Part shown: positions 20,779 to 32,651 of the stretch, piece by piece | Position numbering within the stretch: position 1 is the first letter of the stretch | Layout of the letters: every line of letters starts with the position of its first letter | Assembly: GCA_019915135.1 (NCBI GenBank) | Contig: JAHLMK010000001.1 | Coordinates: 6,138,001 to 6,202,000 of the forward strand | From: Strobilurus pachycystidiatus | Taxonomy: Eukaryota > Basidiomycota > Agaricomycetes > Agaricales > Physalacriaceae | Reading direction: 5' to 3' | DNA length: 64,000 nucleotides | Translations under genes and position numbers: made by a program | Notes under the pieces: model-generated | Told to the model about the DNA's origin: nothing | The model's input: the letters and a program-made list of their open reading frames with translations, nothing else | Database searches by the model: none

Positions 20779-23395
20779 CTACTGTTCTTCGGGTGGCAGA
20801 GCATCATACGTAGGACACAACATCTTCCACTCCTGAGTCTGAATCTGAGCATGCGAGCCCTGTAGGTTGTCTGCCGGATCCTCCGCAAACACGATCGCAA
20901 GGCCGGCCTCGAGATGCCAGTCAATGTGACTAGAATGGGTGAATCAGTGCCGCCGACTTGGATGTCTAATGTACAGACCAGTGCAAGAACTATAAAATGA
21001 TTGGATCAGCGCCGCCTTGTACGTTCAACAGTAGAGAGATACTGACCCACGCTCCGGGGTTGTCTGTGAAAAATCTGAACGTGGTGTTCCCGCCGTTGAC
21101 TGGAATGTGAATTAGGTCAGGGACTGAGACGTGATAGGAATAAGTACCTGGAGTGACATCCCGACGAGGTGGATTGACAAAGTTAAAGTTGACAGCGTTC
21201 GGCTGCAGAATGACATCAAAGTTGTGCCCGTGAACTACCTTCATAAGCTGATGCAATGCACAAAAGCAAAAAGCTCACGATGGAATGGATGGGCACCCGC
21301 ACCCGGGATGGAGATATCAACCGTCTTATTGGGCGGCAAAAGGAATATCTGTCAAAGAGCTATCAACTTTTACGTCTGCGGCTTACAAAATGTTAGCAAA
21401 CTTGTTCCTAAGGACGTTTCAGAAAGTAGGTATCGCTAGGTCAGATGAACGTACGGATGGCAAGAAGTCCTGTGGTTGCCCGGCACCACTCAGAATCTGC
21501 AAAAGTACAGGAACCGTAGGGGAAACATATGAGATACCGTTGATATCAAAGAACGGAGGATTAGGCTGGGACACTTGAATTAGTGAATGCAAGTGATGAG
21601 ATAATAAAACAGTTTACTTGAGCTATGTTCAGCGTGTAAGCAACGTCAGGGGGGGCAGATCCTAACTTGAACCCAAAGTCAGGACAACAAGAGATGGTGA
21701 TCAATCGACTGTACCTTTCCGGGACCCTCCTGTTGGATTGGCTGTTTTTGGATGTTCAGTTGTCTGCAGGACATTACGGGATTTCACGTACGTGCATCAA
21801 TGAGTCATCGACCTTGAGTCCCACCGTCCTCGTTGTCGTAGGCTCCACTGCGGGAGCACCTTCATATCTAAGAATGGCGAGAGCGAAAGCGGGGTTCTCT
21901 GCAGATGACTCCGCAACAATGCAACCAATTAGACGAACGTTTACTTACGGTTTGGGTTGCTTGCTGCATTTCCACCGGTGGGGCTAAGGAGAGTTGTAAC
22001 GATAGTTGTTGTTAATGAAAAGCATGTATACTCACGGTGCCCGGATCCAGTAGTTATTGATAGGTTGATTGGCCTCCAGGATGACCGAAGTACGCTGAGC
22101 TGTACGACACTCAGTCGGCAATTTCGAGATCAAGGCCCTGGAACATCTGCCCACCAGCGTAGACATCAACGTTCTCGCCTGTGACGGGATCATGTTCTAC
22201 CCCGTCCAATTCCATCACTGTGATGTTGTGGTTGTCGACAGAGAAGGTGAAGAACGGTCGACACGAAATTGCGATAAGTCGCAATCTAGCGAAAGGTCAG
22301 CATGACTTGTCTTACCAGAAGTGACGGACGATCACCTATAGCGCAACCCGGGTTTCACGTTGATGACAGAGAATGGAACGAGTGGCTACAGTATTTGAGC
22401 GGTCTTGTACTTGAAAAGGGGGGTGATTTACCCCGCCGTTGTAACGACCGGCACCATTGATCAAAGCTACGTGGATGTCAGGTATCAGGCTGGTTGCGCG
22501 GACTATGTTGGCCTTACTGGAGTCCGGTATACTGTGGAATAGTCAGTCGAACCTTCGCGAGGCAGCGAAACATAATCCTACGGAACAATGCCGGTGGTGA
22601 AGAAAGTATTCTGTCCAGCCGGGGCCACGACGTGGTACCAATCAGCAAGCGTGATGATCGTAGATTCTGGGGTTTGCGTCAGTGTAATCAACGATCTAGC
22701 GGGAGATCTCACCGTCATCGACATCGTAGAGGTCCCCGAGGGGGTCGTCCGGATCTTTGCAATGACCTAAGCACACGGATTGAGTGACAGGGGGCCTACA
22801 TTACCATATATGATGAAGGTTCCTCTGAGGCCATCGCAGTACTGCGTCGACAGATGAGAATGATACCAATAGCTGCAGTCCCGGTCAGACGTCAAGAACA
22901 GGAAGCGCGCCGTGTACGTACGACCCTGTCTGGCCCGCTGTGCTGAAGGCGTAGGTAAAGTCGTCGCCTGGGGCAATTGGACATTGGTTGACGAAGCTGA
23001 GCACGATGAATGAGTTAAGATGATCGGGTGTCGGGAGGCTCACGCAGGTCCGTCCATTCCCGAGGTGCGCGCTTGAAACAGTCCGTGCCAGTGAATCGAG
23101 AAGCTACGCCTCATAGTCGGGTCCGTAAGCCTGTTGTGAGTGACGATCTGCACATCGTCGCCCTTGTTGAAAGTCAGCGTCGGGCCAGGGAAAGTACCAC
23201 TGGGTGCGATCATGCTGGGAAGTTCAAGTCGGTGAAACAGCAAGGAACATGGCGCCATACGTACGAGCGAGAGAACCCATCGGGGGCGAGGACCTTGTTC
23301 TCGATGACTATATCATAGTTCTTTGTGACAGCGGAGACGATGGTAAGAACGGAGGAGATGACGAGCAAGCAGGACCGAAAGGAGGTGAGACCCAT
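20779..23395 (-). CDS. laccase (secreted multicopper oxidase)
   Basis: About 21 exons and 525 residues, starting at ATG 23395 and ending at TAG 20779-20781. The first exons are 23395-23265, 23214-23044 and from 22996; the others follow with 44-106 nt introns, several exons encoding fewer than ten residues. Residues 1-22 form a signal peptide ([13 protein letters not shown]), so the enzyme is exported. Four copper motifs are complete: [28 protein letters not shown] and [19 protein letters not shown]. The position ten after the T1 Cys is Leu, as in many white-rot laccases. Laccases oxidise phenols and reduce oxygen to water. Other conserved parts include [14 protein letters not shown] and [10 protein letters not shown]. 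No disruption was found once introns are placed. Some small-exon borders may shift by a few bases. Confidence 0.9.
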
Positions 23396-23436
23396 CGTAG
23401 ACGGCTACCGGACTGACTAAGCTGAAAAGATGCGCT

Positions 23437-23444
23437 CTTTATAG
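23437..23444 (-). promoter_or_regulatory. TATA box of laccase gene
   Basis: The minus strand reads CTATAAAG about 45 nt upstream of ATG 23395, followed by a C/T-containing leader. Sequence and spacing fit a core promoter. Confidence 0.6.
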
Positions 23445-24655
23445 TGTGGGCAACGAGACCGCTTACCTCTTCTTGTGTAACTCGTTCTTGCCGCCGTGAG
23501 GCACATGAAGACAGGCTAGTGAGAAAAAAGCCTATTCATTAGTTCGAGGTATCCCACCGAAGGCGACAGTGCCTGTGAAATCCGGAAGTCGCTTGCAATG
23601 TCATCAATCTAGCGCTGTGGCCAAACGACTGTTCCTGTAGTATCCTCGCTATGAAAATTGCGCCGGTGGAGCGAGGAAGTTGTCGAGCTGCACATCCACA
23701 ACTAAGAGTGTTGATCACGCCAATGATGACGAGGGAGCTCACGACGGTCGCGTCCGTCCCACGGAGACGGGACAGATGTGTTCAGGCAAGTGAGAACAAT
23801 ATAGCGTTTCCCTGGGCATTGATCTTGACGTGGGGCTACGGTCACGGCAAGCTCGCACGAGAAGAGCATAGAACGTCTATATGACAATTGAGTTGGCATC
23901 ATGACCTTGGCGGAAGTCCCAAGATTACCTTTCCACACATGGATGTGCCGGCAATTTTCGACTAGCTCCCTAGCCCTTGAGACTTTGTGCGTCCTTTCCT
24001 ACATGCGGCTATAGTCGTGGGAGCCAAACTGGTCCTGGGGGAGATTTTCAGGCCAAACGCTCGGAGCCGGCTAGGGTTGGGAATCGCGTACCTGTGAAGC
24101 GAGGAACCCGAGTGTTAACTTACAGGAAAAAGACAAAAGCCACAAACCAGTCAATCGAGGAGAATAGCCAATTCTACCCTGACAGTTCGATTCCCGATCC
24201 TACAATCTCCACACGAACGAGGAATTTCAAGGTGTTCAAGCCGCCAAGACATGGATTTCCATTTGAAGGCGCGAAGTGGACGGCATCATCGGTTTCTTCT
24301 CACCTAAATCCATCGCACCAGACTTAATCAATTGTGGTAGCGAAAGGTAAGGGGCTCCGTACACGTGACGGAAAAAGATACTTACCCATATTTAAATTAT
24401 TATTATCTGATCCGCGAGTATTGTTCACAATCTTTGCACGCTTTGCACCGAATGGCAAGGGCGCATCACATCTGCGCGAATGTCATGCACAATTAAGCTA
24501 GAGGACCAATACATGCTTTCGAGTATTTGGCGGTTGTCATAAACGCACGTGTGCTCAAGTGTACTGTAGGTACCGTAATATTGACAGTGAACGTAATCCA
24601 AACTTCAAAGCATCAACCAAAAAGACAACATAGGTGTATGTAATGTTAATTGTGT
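23445..24655. other. intergenic
   Basis: 1.2 kb with no supported gene. It includes the laccase upstream region on the minus strand and an A/T-rich patch near 24.39 kb. Confidence 0.45.
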
Positions 24656-27600
24656 CTACACCGAAGGAAGGGAAGCAATCTCGTAACCATGGAGATACTG
24701 GTCAAGGGCGCTCCTGTCTACCTGAAATCGGAGCACAAAGCCGGAGGGGGAGGTCGGTTCAACGAATGCCGTCTGAAGCTCCCCGGACCCGTTTGTTCCT
24801 AACAACGTCATTGGGTATTGCTCGCCTATCCGTAGGGAGCCATCACTCAGCCGCTGTACCAACGAGCCGAGGGAGTCATTCTGCTCGCACTCAAGATCCA
24901 GTACATCGAAAAGCTTGTCATACTCCAGCAACAACTCGATGTGGAATAGTGCTTCATCGTCAGAGATATCGGATATGAGTAGCGCAACATGACTCCCGTC
25001 GTCGCATTGGCGTATGAAGAATACGCCGCCTGGTTCTGGGCGGTAAATAGCCGCGCGAGGATTTGCATCCAGAAGATGAAAGGGTTGAAGCATGAATTCG
25101 TGCTGCTGATGTGACCGCCGAGATGTACAGGGAGGAGGAACGTATGAGCTGGGATTCATTTGACTCGATGAAGCTGGGGTAGGGAGTTGTTGCGTGAATG
25201 GATGAGCAGGGGCTTGCGCGATAAAGCTAGGAGAGTCAATCGAGGGAGGAGTATTAGCTTCCAGTGGCGCGTATTCGGGTAACGGCGTCAGGATAAGGGA
25301 AGTCCTGGAAGAGTGTAAACACGACAACAGATCTTAAAGAAGCTCAAGGTTCATACCGGGGGGAGTCGTCGCCAAGAGCGCCGCGACGATAATTGTGACG
25401 TTCCTGAGTTGAACGCTCCGCTCCAATGGCTTCCACGGATGGTTCGGAACAATCGGACAAAGGTCTGAGGGAGCGAGAGTATAGTCAATAATTATTATAC
25501 GTTGGATGGGTATGGAAGCTAAGGGACTTACTGGGGACGCGGTACATGCGGAGAATTGCTTAAAGAGAGTCTGTGTGGCTGGTTGGCAGATAATTGGCGG
25601 AAACATGGGCTTCACGTACTGAGCAGTATCGGAGCGATGAAGAAGCATACCAACACGTCGCTCGCTCATGACGTTGCGGACAGGGGGCGAAGGATCGCGC
25701 TGAGAAGAGGGATCGACTGGTAAAATTGTATCGACAGCACCATGCTGTGCAATCACAGCAGCTAGAGACCACGGGCTTCCGATGTTAAGTGTCGATCGAG
25801 AGGAGGCTGAAGCGGCGATCGGGAGCAACCTGGATGGTGGATAATGTGAAGAAGGGGCAGAAATGGCCTCCTCTGGTGCGCGTTGATCCGACAAGGTCGA
25901 GGCGGGCGTTGCTGAAGGCGATGTATTGTGTCCATTTGTGAGCCCTCCTGGGTGGGGATGATTGTCAGGAAGCAATACGTTAGACAGTGAGCCCAGATCC
26001 GACAAATTTGAGAGACTACTCTCTGATGAGATGCTCGTGCTGACGGACGCAGGAGAAGTAGCTAGGCTATTGCTGCCAATGCGAGGTTGTGCGGAGAGGG
26101 CAACATCATCCGCATCAGCAACGACAGTCTGCGGCGGAGAGCCACGTCGTGACGATGATAATCTCTGAGGCGAAGCGGCTGTAAACTCAGTCACAGCTCG
26201 CATAGCTTCCCGGGCGACAGCTAATGGTGACGAACTAGCTGGCGCGGTTCCTCCTTGATCTGGATCCGGATCCTGATGAACCTGGACATCGGCGCTAAGG
26301 CGACACGACAGCGGACGGACGACATCCGGGACCACAGGTTCTGCTGCTGTAGGGTTTGCAGTTGGTGAGAATCTGATAGGTCGCGTAGGATGTGATATCT
26401 GGATCGGTGAAAGTGGCTCGGAATGCACACGACGGGAGAAATGACTTTGGATGACCGTAGGTCTAGAGGGTGGTTGTCGCCGTGTGGAAGTTGGGCTAGA
26501 TATAGTGGCTGCTGCCACAGTCGAAGGTGAGCCAGAGACGTTCGGGAAGGTGGACGACAATGATGCCTCACGATCTCCACGACGACGAGATGCCTGAGAC
26601 TCTGAAACAGCCGAGGTTGGGGAAGATAAAGTCTCCGGAACAACAGGGTGGAAGAGCTCGTAAGGCGTTGACCGTGTTGAAGATGCTCCGCGGAGATTGG
26701 TTGGGCGAGAAATACGGGACGTTCTTGTCGCGCGCCAGGCAGAAGGTACGGCGTTTGCCTGACGCACCGCCGGAGGAGGTGAAGTAGGTGATGATGGTGT
26801 AGGTGATGATGGTGTAGAATGAAAACGTCTCGACGGTGTAGCCCCCGACGGGAGAGATGAGTGCGTAGTAGAAGAACGCTCCGGAGATAGATGTACTGGT
26901 GTCTGGGCATCTGGACTGTGTTGCCACTGAGTCCAAGAATTGGTCGGGAGTAGGGATGGTCGAACTCGCGTAGGCCGGACCTGAGACGGAATTTGTTTGT
27001 GCAGAATATACGTCTCCTTGTAATATCGGGTGACCAAGGGGAACGCTGATGTGGTCATATCAACGTTAGGTTCCCTGGAGGAGGTATTGAGAGCCTATAC
27101 ACGACATCCAACTGTTTGAGGACTCACCTAAACCGGGCAAGTAGATTGGAGATCTCCCGAGTTCTCGCATAGCCAGGACCCTTGCTGAGCTTCAACGCCG
27201 ACATACGCACATAGACAACCGGTTTAGGGTGTTTACTGTAGAGATGTGAGTTAACTTCGACCACGAAACAGAATGCACTTGCAGATCTGGTTCAGCATTG
27301 CGCAGTATCATTGATAGACACTCCACATCGATATGCCGTAGCATCACCTCAGTGATGACGATGAGCGCATATCTTGCGCGCTGCTTCCGCTGTAAGATGC
27401 TGGTCAAAGACAGAATTAGCGTGATTCACGAATCTAGAAGGCGACGTACTCCATCAGTGAGTCGGGGTCTTTCTTAACCAAGTGCGCGACTTTGCCTATC
27501 ACCTTGCGGCACTCCATGAGCTGTTGCTTTCCACGTAGGCGCCTCAGTCGCTCCACCCTCCCGTCGTAGTCATCTGTCCACGCTTTCCACTTCATATTCA

Positions 27601-27802
27601 TGGAATTCCCGCCTTTGAACTCGTGCATGAAGAGGTCCAGAACGTCATATACCGGTGAGTGCAAGTTCGTGTTGACGCACCCCTTACCCTTCGCAAGGAT
27701 GGCATCGATTTCGTGATAGATTGGTGTCATGAGATACACTGCGAAGGAGTGGATCAGCTGAGAGAAAACAGTATGGTCGTGCTGGCTCAGAACGACGGAC
27801 AT
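24656..27802 (-). CDS. unknown Ser/Pro-rich protein, tandem family member A
   Basis: Start ATG 27802. Supported exons are 27802-27446, one at about 27392-27284, 27235-27128, 27074-25620, 25558-25532, 25464-25357 and 25304-24656. Only the junction between the second and third is unresolved: the GT donor leaves a frame mismatch and a GC donor two bases on would repair it. The product is roughly 850-900 residues. The N-terminus is helical and charged, followed by a short basic-hydrophobic exon (RYALIVITEVMLRH). A disordered linker of about 450 residues rich in Ser, Pro and Thr comes next, then a C-terminal domain with alternating hydrophobics (LLISDISDDEALFHIELLLEY). No signal peptide. I do not recognise the family; see members B and C next to it on the same strand. 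Confidence 0.7.
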
Positions 27803-29030
27803 CGCTGCTGGCGGTGGTGGTTGCTGTTAAGGTGACGAAGATAGATTAATCGACGACGATAGCTGTTCCGATTCGGCAAGATTCCCATAGACCTGGTCGG
27901 AGTATTTGGCCGGGCGTCTATCGCACGGCCGCGTGACGAGGGAGAAGGAGCATGTCCTGCGAAGGAACGTGGCCAACGCAAGGCAGAGATCGATTTGTCT
28001 TATACTGGAGAGTTTTGCTCCCGTATGAGATCAGTGTTCCGAGTCGAGGGAAGGAGTCTAAGATGCGGCTGGCGCTGACACTAACCTGGATTCGAAGTAT
28101 GTTGGACGTAGACGCCAAGGAACACGGAGGAACTCACCAGTGCGACCACGCGTAAGAAACGTGTTTACGCCACCGTCGAAAGAAGCTGTGCCGGTCCACT
28201 CCATATGACATCCTTCAGTACGATAAGGGATTTTAGAACAGACTCTGGACCGCTCTACATGAGACGGGCGTTAAGACTCACAACCAATGATAGACATACA
28301 CGGGTTATCGTCTACATCAACACCTATGCGTCATCGTCCGACCCCAAGGGCCAAAACGAACGTGTTTGATATCGGTTTGATTCGTCTCCATATGGCGCGA
28401 TTCTTGGCAATGGCGGTGGCCTACAAGAGCATATGACGCACATGCAGACTTCAAAGCCAAACGAGAGCGGCCGGCCGGACGTTGATGTTGAAGCACCCTA
28501 AAGAGTATATCGAAACACGTTGTTTCTGAACTCAACGACAAGTCACAGAATGGCCGAAGTTTTCCTGTGGGGGTGTTTGACTGTAATCGACATGCCGACG
28601 GTGATGGTTCGAATGCAAGCGGTGTGGGCGCGTGATCGTGACCGATCCTCGGCTCTATCTGATGTGCCTAATCCGGCTCAGGCTCAAATATTTAGGACGG
28701 CTCAGAGTGCGCAGAGGGCATGCGGGCTCTGCCGCGCACCCATGGCCCATGGGTGCGGCGGTTTGATGGCGATCGCGGGATCGGGATCGACGACGGGGGC
28801 AACGATCGACGATGCGGGAACGACGAATGGGGCGCGTGGCGGGACTTGGATACCTTGCACGGACTCGGCGACATGGTCGTGGGTTCAATCTTCCTCTTAC
28901 GCCCGCAAATCGAGTCGAGATTCCGCGGGACTCAGGCGACCCGGAACCGATGCATTCCGAGTTCGATCCTCAGGCCTTGGATCTGCCTCCTGGTGCATAT
29001 ACAGTTGGTGTAGAAATATTGTGGTAAGGA
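27803..29030. other. intergenic between family members A and B
   Basis: Upstream region of member A. A plus-strand frame ending at 29027 (from about 28812) has a protein-like tail (DSGDPEPMHSEFDPQ) and might be a terminal exon, but I could not connect it to an upstream exon. Confidence 0.35.
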
Positions 29031-30750
29031 CTAATCAACATCTCGGCTAATACATATCCACTCTTTCAAAGCGTCCATACCAATCCTCCCGCAAAGCTTG
29101 AAACTAATCCTCTTATCCAGGAACGTAAACCCCTCGATGGTGAACCGCTCGAAAGAAGGTCTCCACTCGTCTGGCGTCTCCACAATTCTAAATTCATACG
29201 GCGGCTCATTCTGGCGCACGATGCTAAAGACGTCTTCCATGTATTCCGCCAATACCTTGTAAGTATCCTCGTTCTCGCATATGCTTCCCTGCAATAGCAC
29301 TGCTGTCAGTTGCGGAGAACAGCTGGCGACAACCACGGCCCAGCTCCCCGAGCGCCTCATGACCGACATGTCGCTGATTGTCCATATGACGCCATTATCC
29401 CGTCGAAGGAAATCACGGTTGACAAGGGACATTGGTCGTAGGTCGAAGTCCATCAGCGGTGTCCCTCTCTCGCCCGTGCCCAAGATTGACTCAGGATTCG
29501 CCACATTCGACGCGGTCTCGATCTGAAGCTGCTGAGGGGCCAACTTCTCATTGTGAGACGAGAGAATTTGATTGGACTGGCTGCGGTTGGCAGGTTGAAC
29601 AACCTGCAGAGATTTTGCATACGGAGAGTGGGGATCAGGTTCAGAATACGAAGGGGGGTGATGATCTCTGGATATGCCAAACATCCGCTTTGTGTCGAGC
29701 TCTAGTTGCGTTAAAGGTGGCTGGGAACGAGGTTCCAGGCCGCCTTCCGATTCCCTGCGATCAAGAGTCAATTCAGAGGAGCACTGCAAAGATATGAAAT
29801 ACTGACCAGACGCCTTCCAGTTTGAGTTCCCGGAGAAGATTGTTGACATTGATCAACGGTGAGAGCGAGACTGGCTCTCTGGCCTTTCCACGAGTACGTC
29901 TGGAGTATGATAAACAACAATGACCCCCTGCGATTCATACCATAAGGGTACGTACCGTCCAGTGACATGGACCGGTGCTCCACGTTGCAAGATGGGAGAC
30001 CATGCATCAGGCGACCAATTTCTAACGAGTGTCACCAGGGCCCCGACTAACATAAGCACCGAAGAACTCACTCGAGGCTTAATATTTGCGCGGCCATATC
30101 CGTGGAATGCTCGCTTTCCGAGATAGGCGCCATCTCCAGGATATCGTCGATCGCTTCTTTCGCTGGAAGTCTATCAACGTGAAGGGATTCAGAGTCGTCA
30201 GAGGTCATTCTGCAAAATGTGAGTTCTCGAATCAAGAAGAAAGATCGACGCACAAAAGTGAGAAAATTTGGGCCGTCGTCTGATCGAAAAACTTCCTCGA
30301 CATTACAAATAGCGGTAAAACGCGTCGAAGGAGGACATTGACGGTCATCTTTGTGTAGATGTGAAAGAGGAGACCCCTGGAAAGGCTGGATCAACCTCGA
30401 CGATGCAAACAATGATCGCAGATCACCTACTCTCGCCTGATCTCTTTCTCCACACCTTCGCGAAACGTCTCTTGCTCCTTGGCAGCCCAGATAATCATCT
30501 CTCGTATCTCCCCGTACATCCGTAAGCCCCAGAACTTTGTGTCTAGGACCCCCCAGAGATGCTCTATCTCATCGTCAATTCTCGCTCGCTCATTACTTTC
30601 CATCATCGAGAGTATCTGCTTGCACCAGACATCTTCTTCGTACTTTTGCTTCACCTTCGAGACGATGACTCGTGCGAGAGCTTCGGAGACTACAGAAGCA
30701 GTCTGTAGTTGGGAGTTCTTATCGATCGCTGCTCCGGACGAGGGAGTCAT
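29031..30750 (-). CDS. unknown protein, tandem family member B
   Basis: Six exons: 30750-30431, 30376-30254, 30209-30072, 30021-29956, 29899-29807 and 29754-29031; 487 residues from ATG 30750 (MTPSSGAA). Exon 1 is helical and charged. Exon 2 is exactly 123 nt with phase-2 borders and encodes a basic-hydrophobic helix (VNVLLRRVLPLFVMSRKF). Exon 3 includes LPAKEAIDDIL, which matches LPASEALYDEL of member C. A Ser/Pro-containing linker precedes a C-terminal domain (VIWTISDMS, VVVASCSPQLTAVLL, then GFTFLDKRISFKLCG). No known catalytic motif. All introns are 44-56 nt GT-AG. A gene is well supported by six consistent junctions; function is unknown. Confidence 0.75.
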
Positions 30751-30918
30751 GAGTGATGGTGGACGGAGTGAAAGGAGCGGGCATGGCAAATGGTATGGAG
30801 TATGGACACATGTTCGCCTCGTGGCGACACTCTGGGCTTCGGAAGTTTCATGGTTATTGAACTTTGTAATTCAAGAGATCTTCCAAGGGCATATTTACAT
30901 GACAGCGATGCTCACAAA

Positions 30919-32651
30919 TTAGTGACTCGGACAGATACTGCTTTTCCCCAAATAATCCTTCACAAACGCTCCCGAACATTCCTTTCTCGATATCGTCATC
31001 CCGAAGAGCTTTCCATTTCTAACTCCCGACGCGCTCACTAGTTCGTATTCGGCACCCCGCCCCGTCACCTGAAGCTCCTTGAATTGACACCTCCTTCCCC
31101 ACGCCGGAAACAGGAAACCCGGTTGACAACGGAACAATTCCAAGACGTTGTCGATGGGGTCATGCAAGCATTCGGATCTTTGCAGGAGATGCCCGAGGCT
31201 GTGCATCGTATGTATCTCGACGATATCGTAGAAGTCCTGCTCAGTATCAATATCGTGAACGCGCCACATGACTTCGGACTCGACAAGCTTGAAAGACATC
31301 CCACCGCTTGCATATGAGACAAACAGGGGAAATTGATCGAAGATGTCCACTAGTCGGGTGGTAGGCACAGCAGTGGACGGGTCCAAGTCCGTAGGCGATT
31401 CGATGTTGTTAGGAACATCGCCTTCGGCATCAAAATCGTTCGACGGAGCGAATGGGGCGGTTGACGGACGTCGTGGAGACTGATCATTCAAGGGGGGCGG
31501 AGAAGGTATATCGTTGTATGAGTAGGGCGGTGGGCGCGGAGAAGGTGTCCTTGTTGGTCTTTCCATTTGCTGGTCCTCAACCCGAGCATCAAGCCCACGA
31601 TGTGAGCGTTGTGGAGCAGTTGAATTGCGAAGAGGCGGATCTTCGTCATGGACGAGGGCGATCGAATTGTATGACATGGGCGGTCTGGATCGAGAAGCGT
31701 CGTGGGTGTGCGATGCTGGCGCTACGGGAGGCACTGGCGCTACGAGAGGCACTGGCGCTACGGGAGGCACTGGTAGCGATATGTCGGACGATGGAGGGAG
31801 TACGGAGGACGTTGATACACGAGATGTTTGTGGTATATATGAAATGGAAGGTGCAGTATGTGTTCGCTTCCTCAGTCTGTCGCGTGAAGATCGCGACGTC
31901 GTCGAAGGCGGATGTTTGTATGTCGTGTCATTCAGCTCGACGGGCGCCTCGAGGGACTCGATGTCCGGAATGGATCTGTGGAACAGTGAGATGTGAAGGG
32001 AAAACGTAAGGAAGTTCACGGACTCGTAACGCTTCAGCCACGCACTCAGCTTTGCTGGTATCTCATCTGGATCACCATATCCAGAGATCTGCTCGTTCCT
32101 CGACTCGTCTTGACAAAGTTCATCGTAGAGCGCCTCGCTCGCTGGAAGGCTCCAATCACACCGCGAAGATGTGGACGATCTACGTCATCATGAGAATCTC
32201 ACAGCGCACAGAGAGAACGAGCACACAGAAATTTATCAGTCCATTCCAAAATAGCCCAAATCCAATAGTTGGGAAGAGGCCGAATGATATTGCGCGTCAA
32301 AACCTTGACAGCACATTCAGCGTACGCTCGTTTCTTGGCTAAGTTCATCCTGAGGGAGATCAGTAAGAAGGTCACCGTTCGTTACGGAGATAGAGCCTAC
32401 TTCGCGGGAGCATTGTCGCGAACTGGCAGGATCAACTTGCCAAATAAGAAGACAAGGTCCTGGTATCCAAATGTTTCATAGCGCTCCTTTTCGAGGAGGA
32501 GGGCCTGGGCGGAGTAGTAGTCGTCCTCAGTGCGGTCATGGGCGACGTAGGACTCGTGTTCTCGCTTAGCGATCTGGGCCGCCCTCAGACATGTGGCGAA
32601 AGCGAGGCCAACTGATTCGCAGAAATTGCGGCACAGTGTATGTGCTGGCAT
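30919..32651 (-). CDS. unknown protein, tandem family member C
   Basis: Three exons: 32651-32401, 32349-32227 and 32179-30919; 544 residues from ATG 32651 (MPAHTLC). Exon 1 is helical. Exon 2 is 123 nt with phase-2 borders, as in member B, and encodes a basic helix with aromatics (RNIIRPLPNYWIWAILEW). Exon 3 contains LPASEALYDEL, a hydrophobic patch (NFLTFSLHISLF), a long Pro/Ser/Arg linker with a short tandem repeat, and a C-terminal domain (PLFVSYASGGMSFKL, VRNGKLFGMTISRKE). Members B and C lie head to tail 170 bp apart. I do not recognise the family. The repeat region may vary in length between strains. Confidence 0.75.
31718..31771 (+). repeat. 18 bp x 3 tandem repeat in member C
   Basis: Three copies of an 18 bp unit (GGCGCTACGGGAGGCACT, one copy with A for G). 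On the coding minus strand each unit adds a Val/Pro/Ala hexapeptide to the linker. It is in frame, so copy-number change would not break the gene. Confidence 0.85.

Noticed and set aside
25305..25619. frame changes near the 3' end of family member A
   Set aside because: Three GT-AG introns (25559-25619, 25465-25531, 25305-25356) reconcile all frames.
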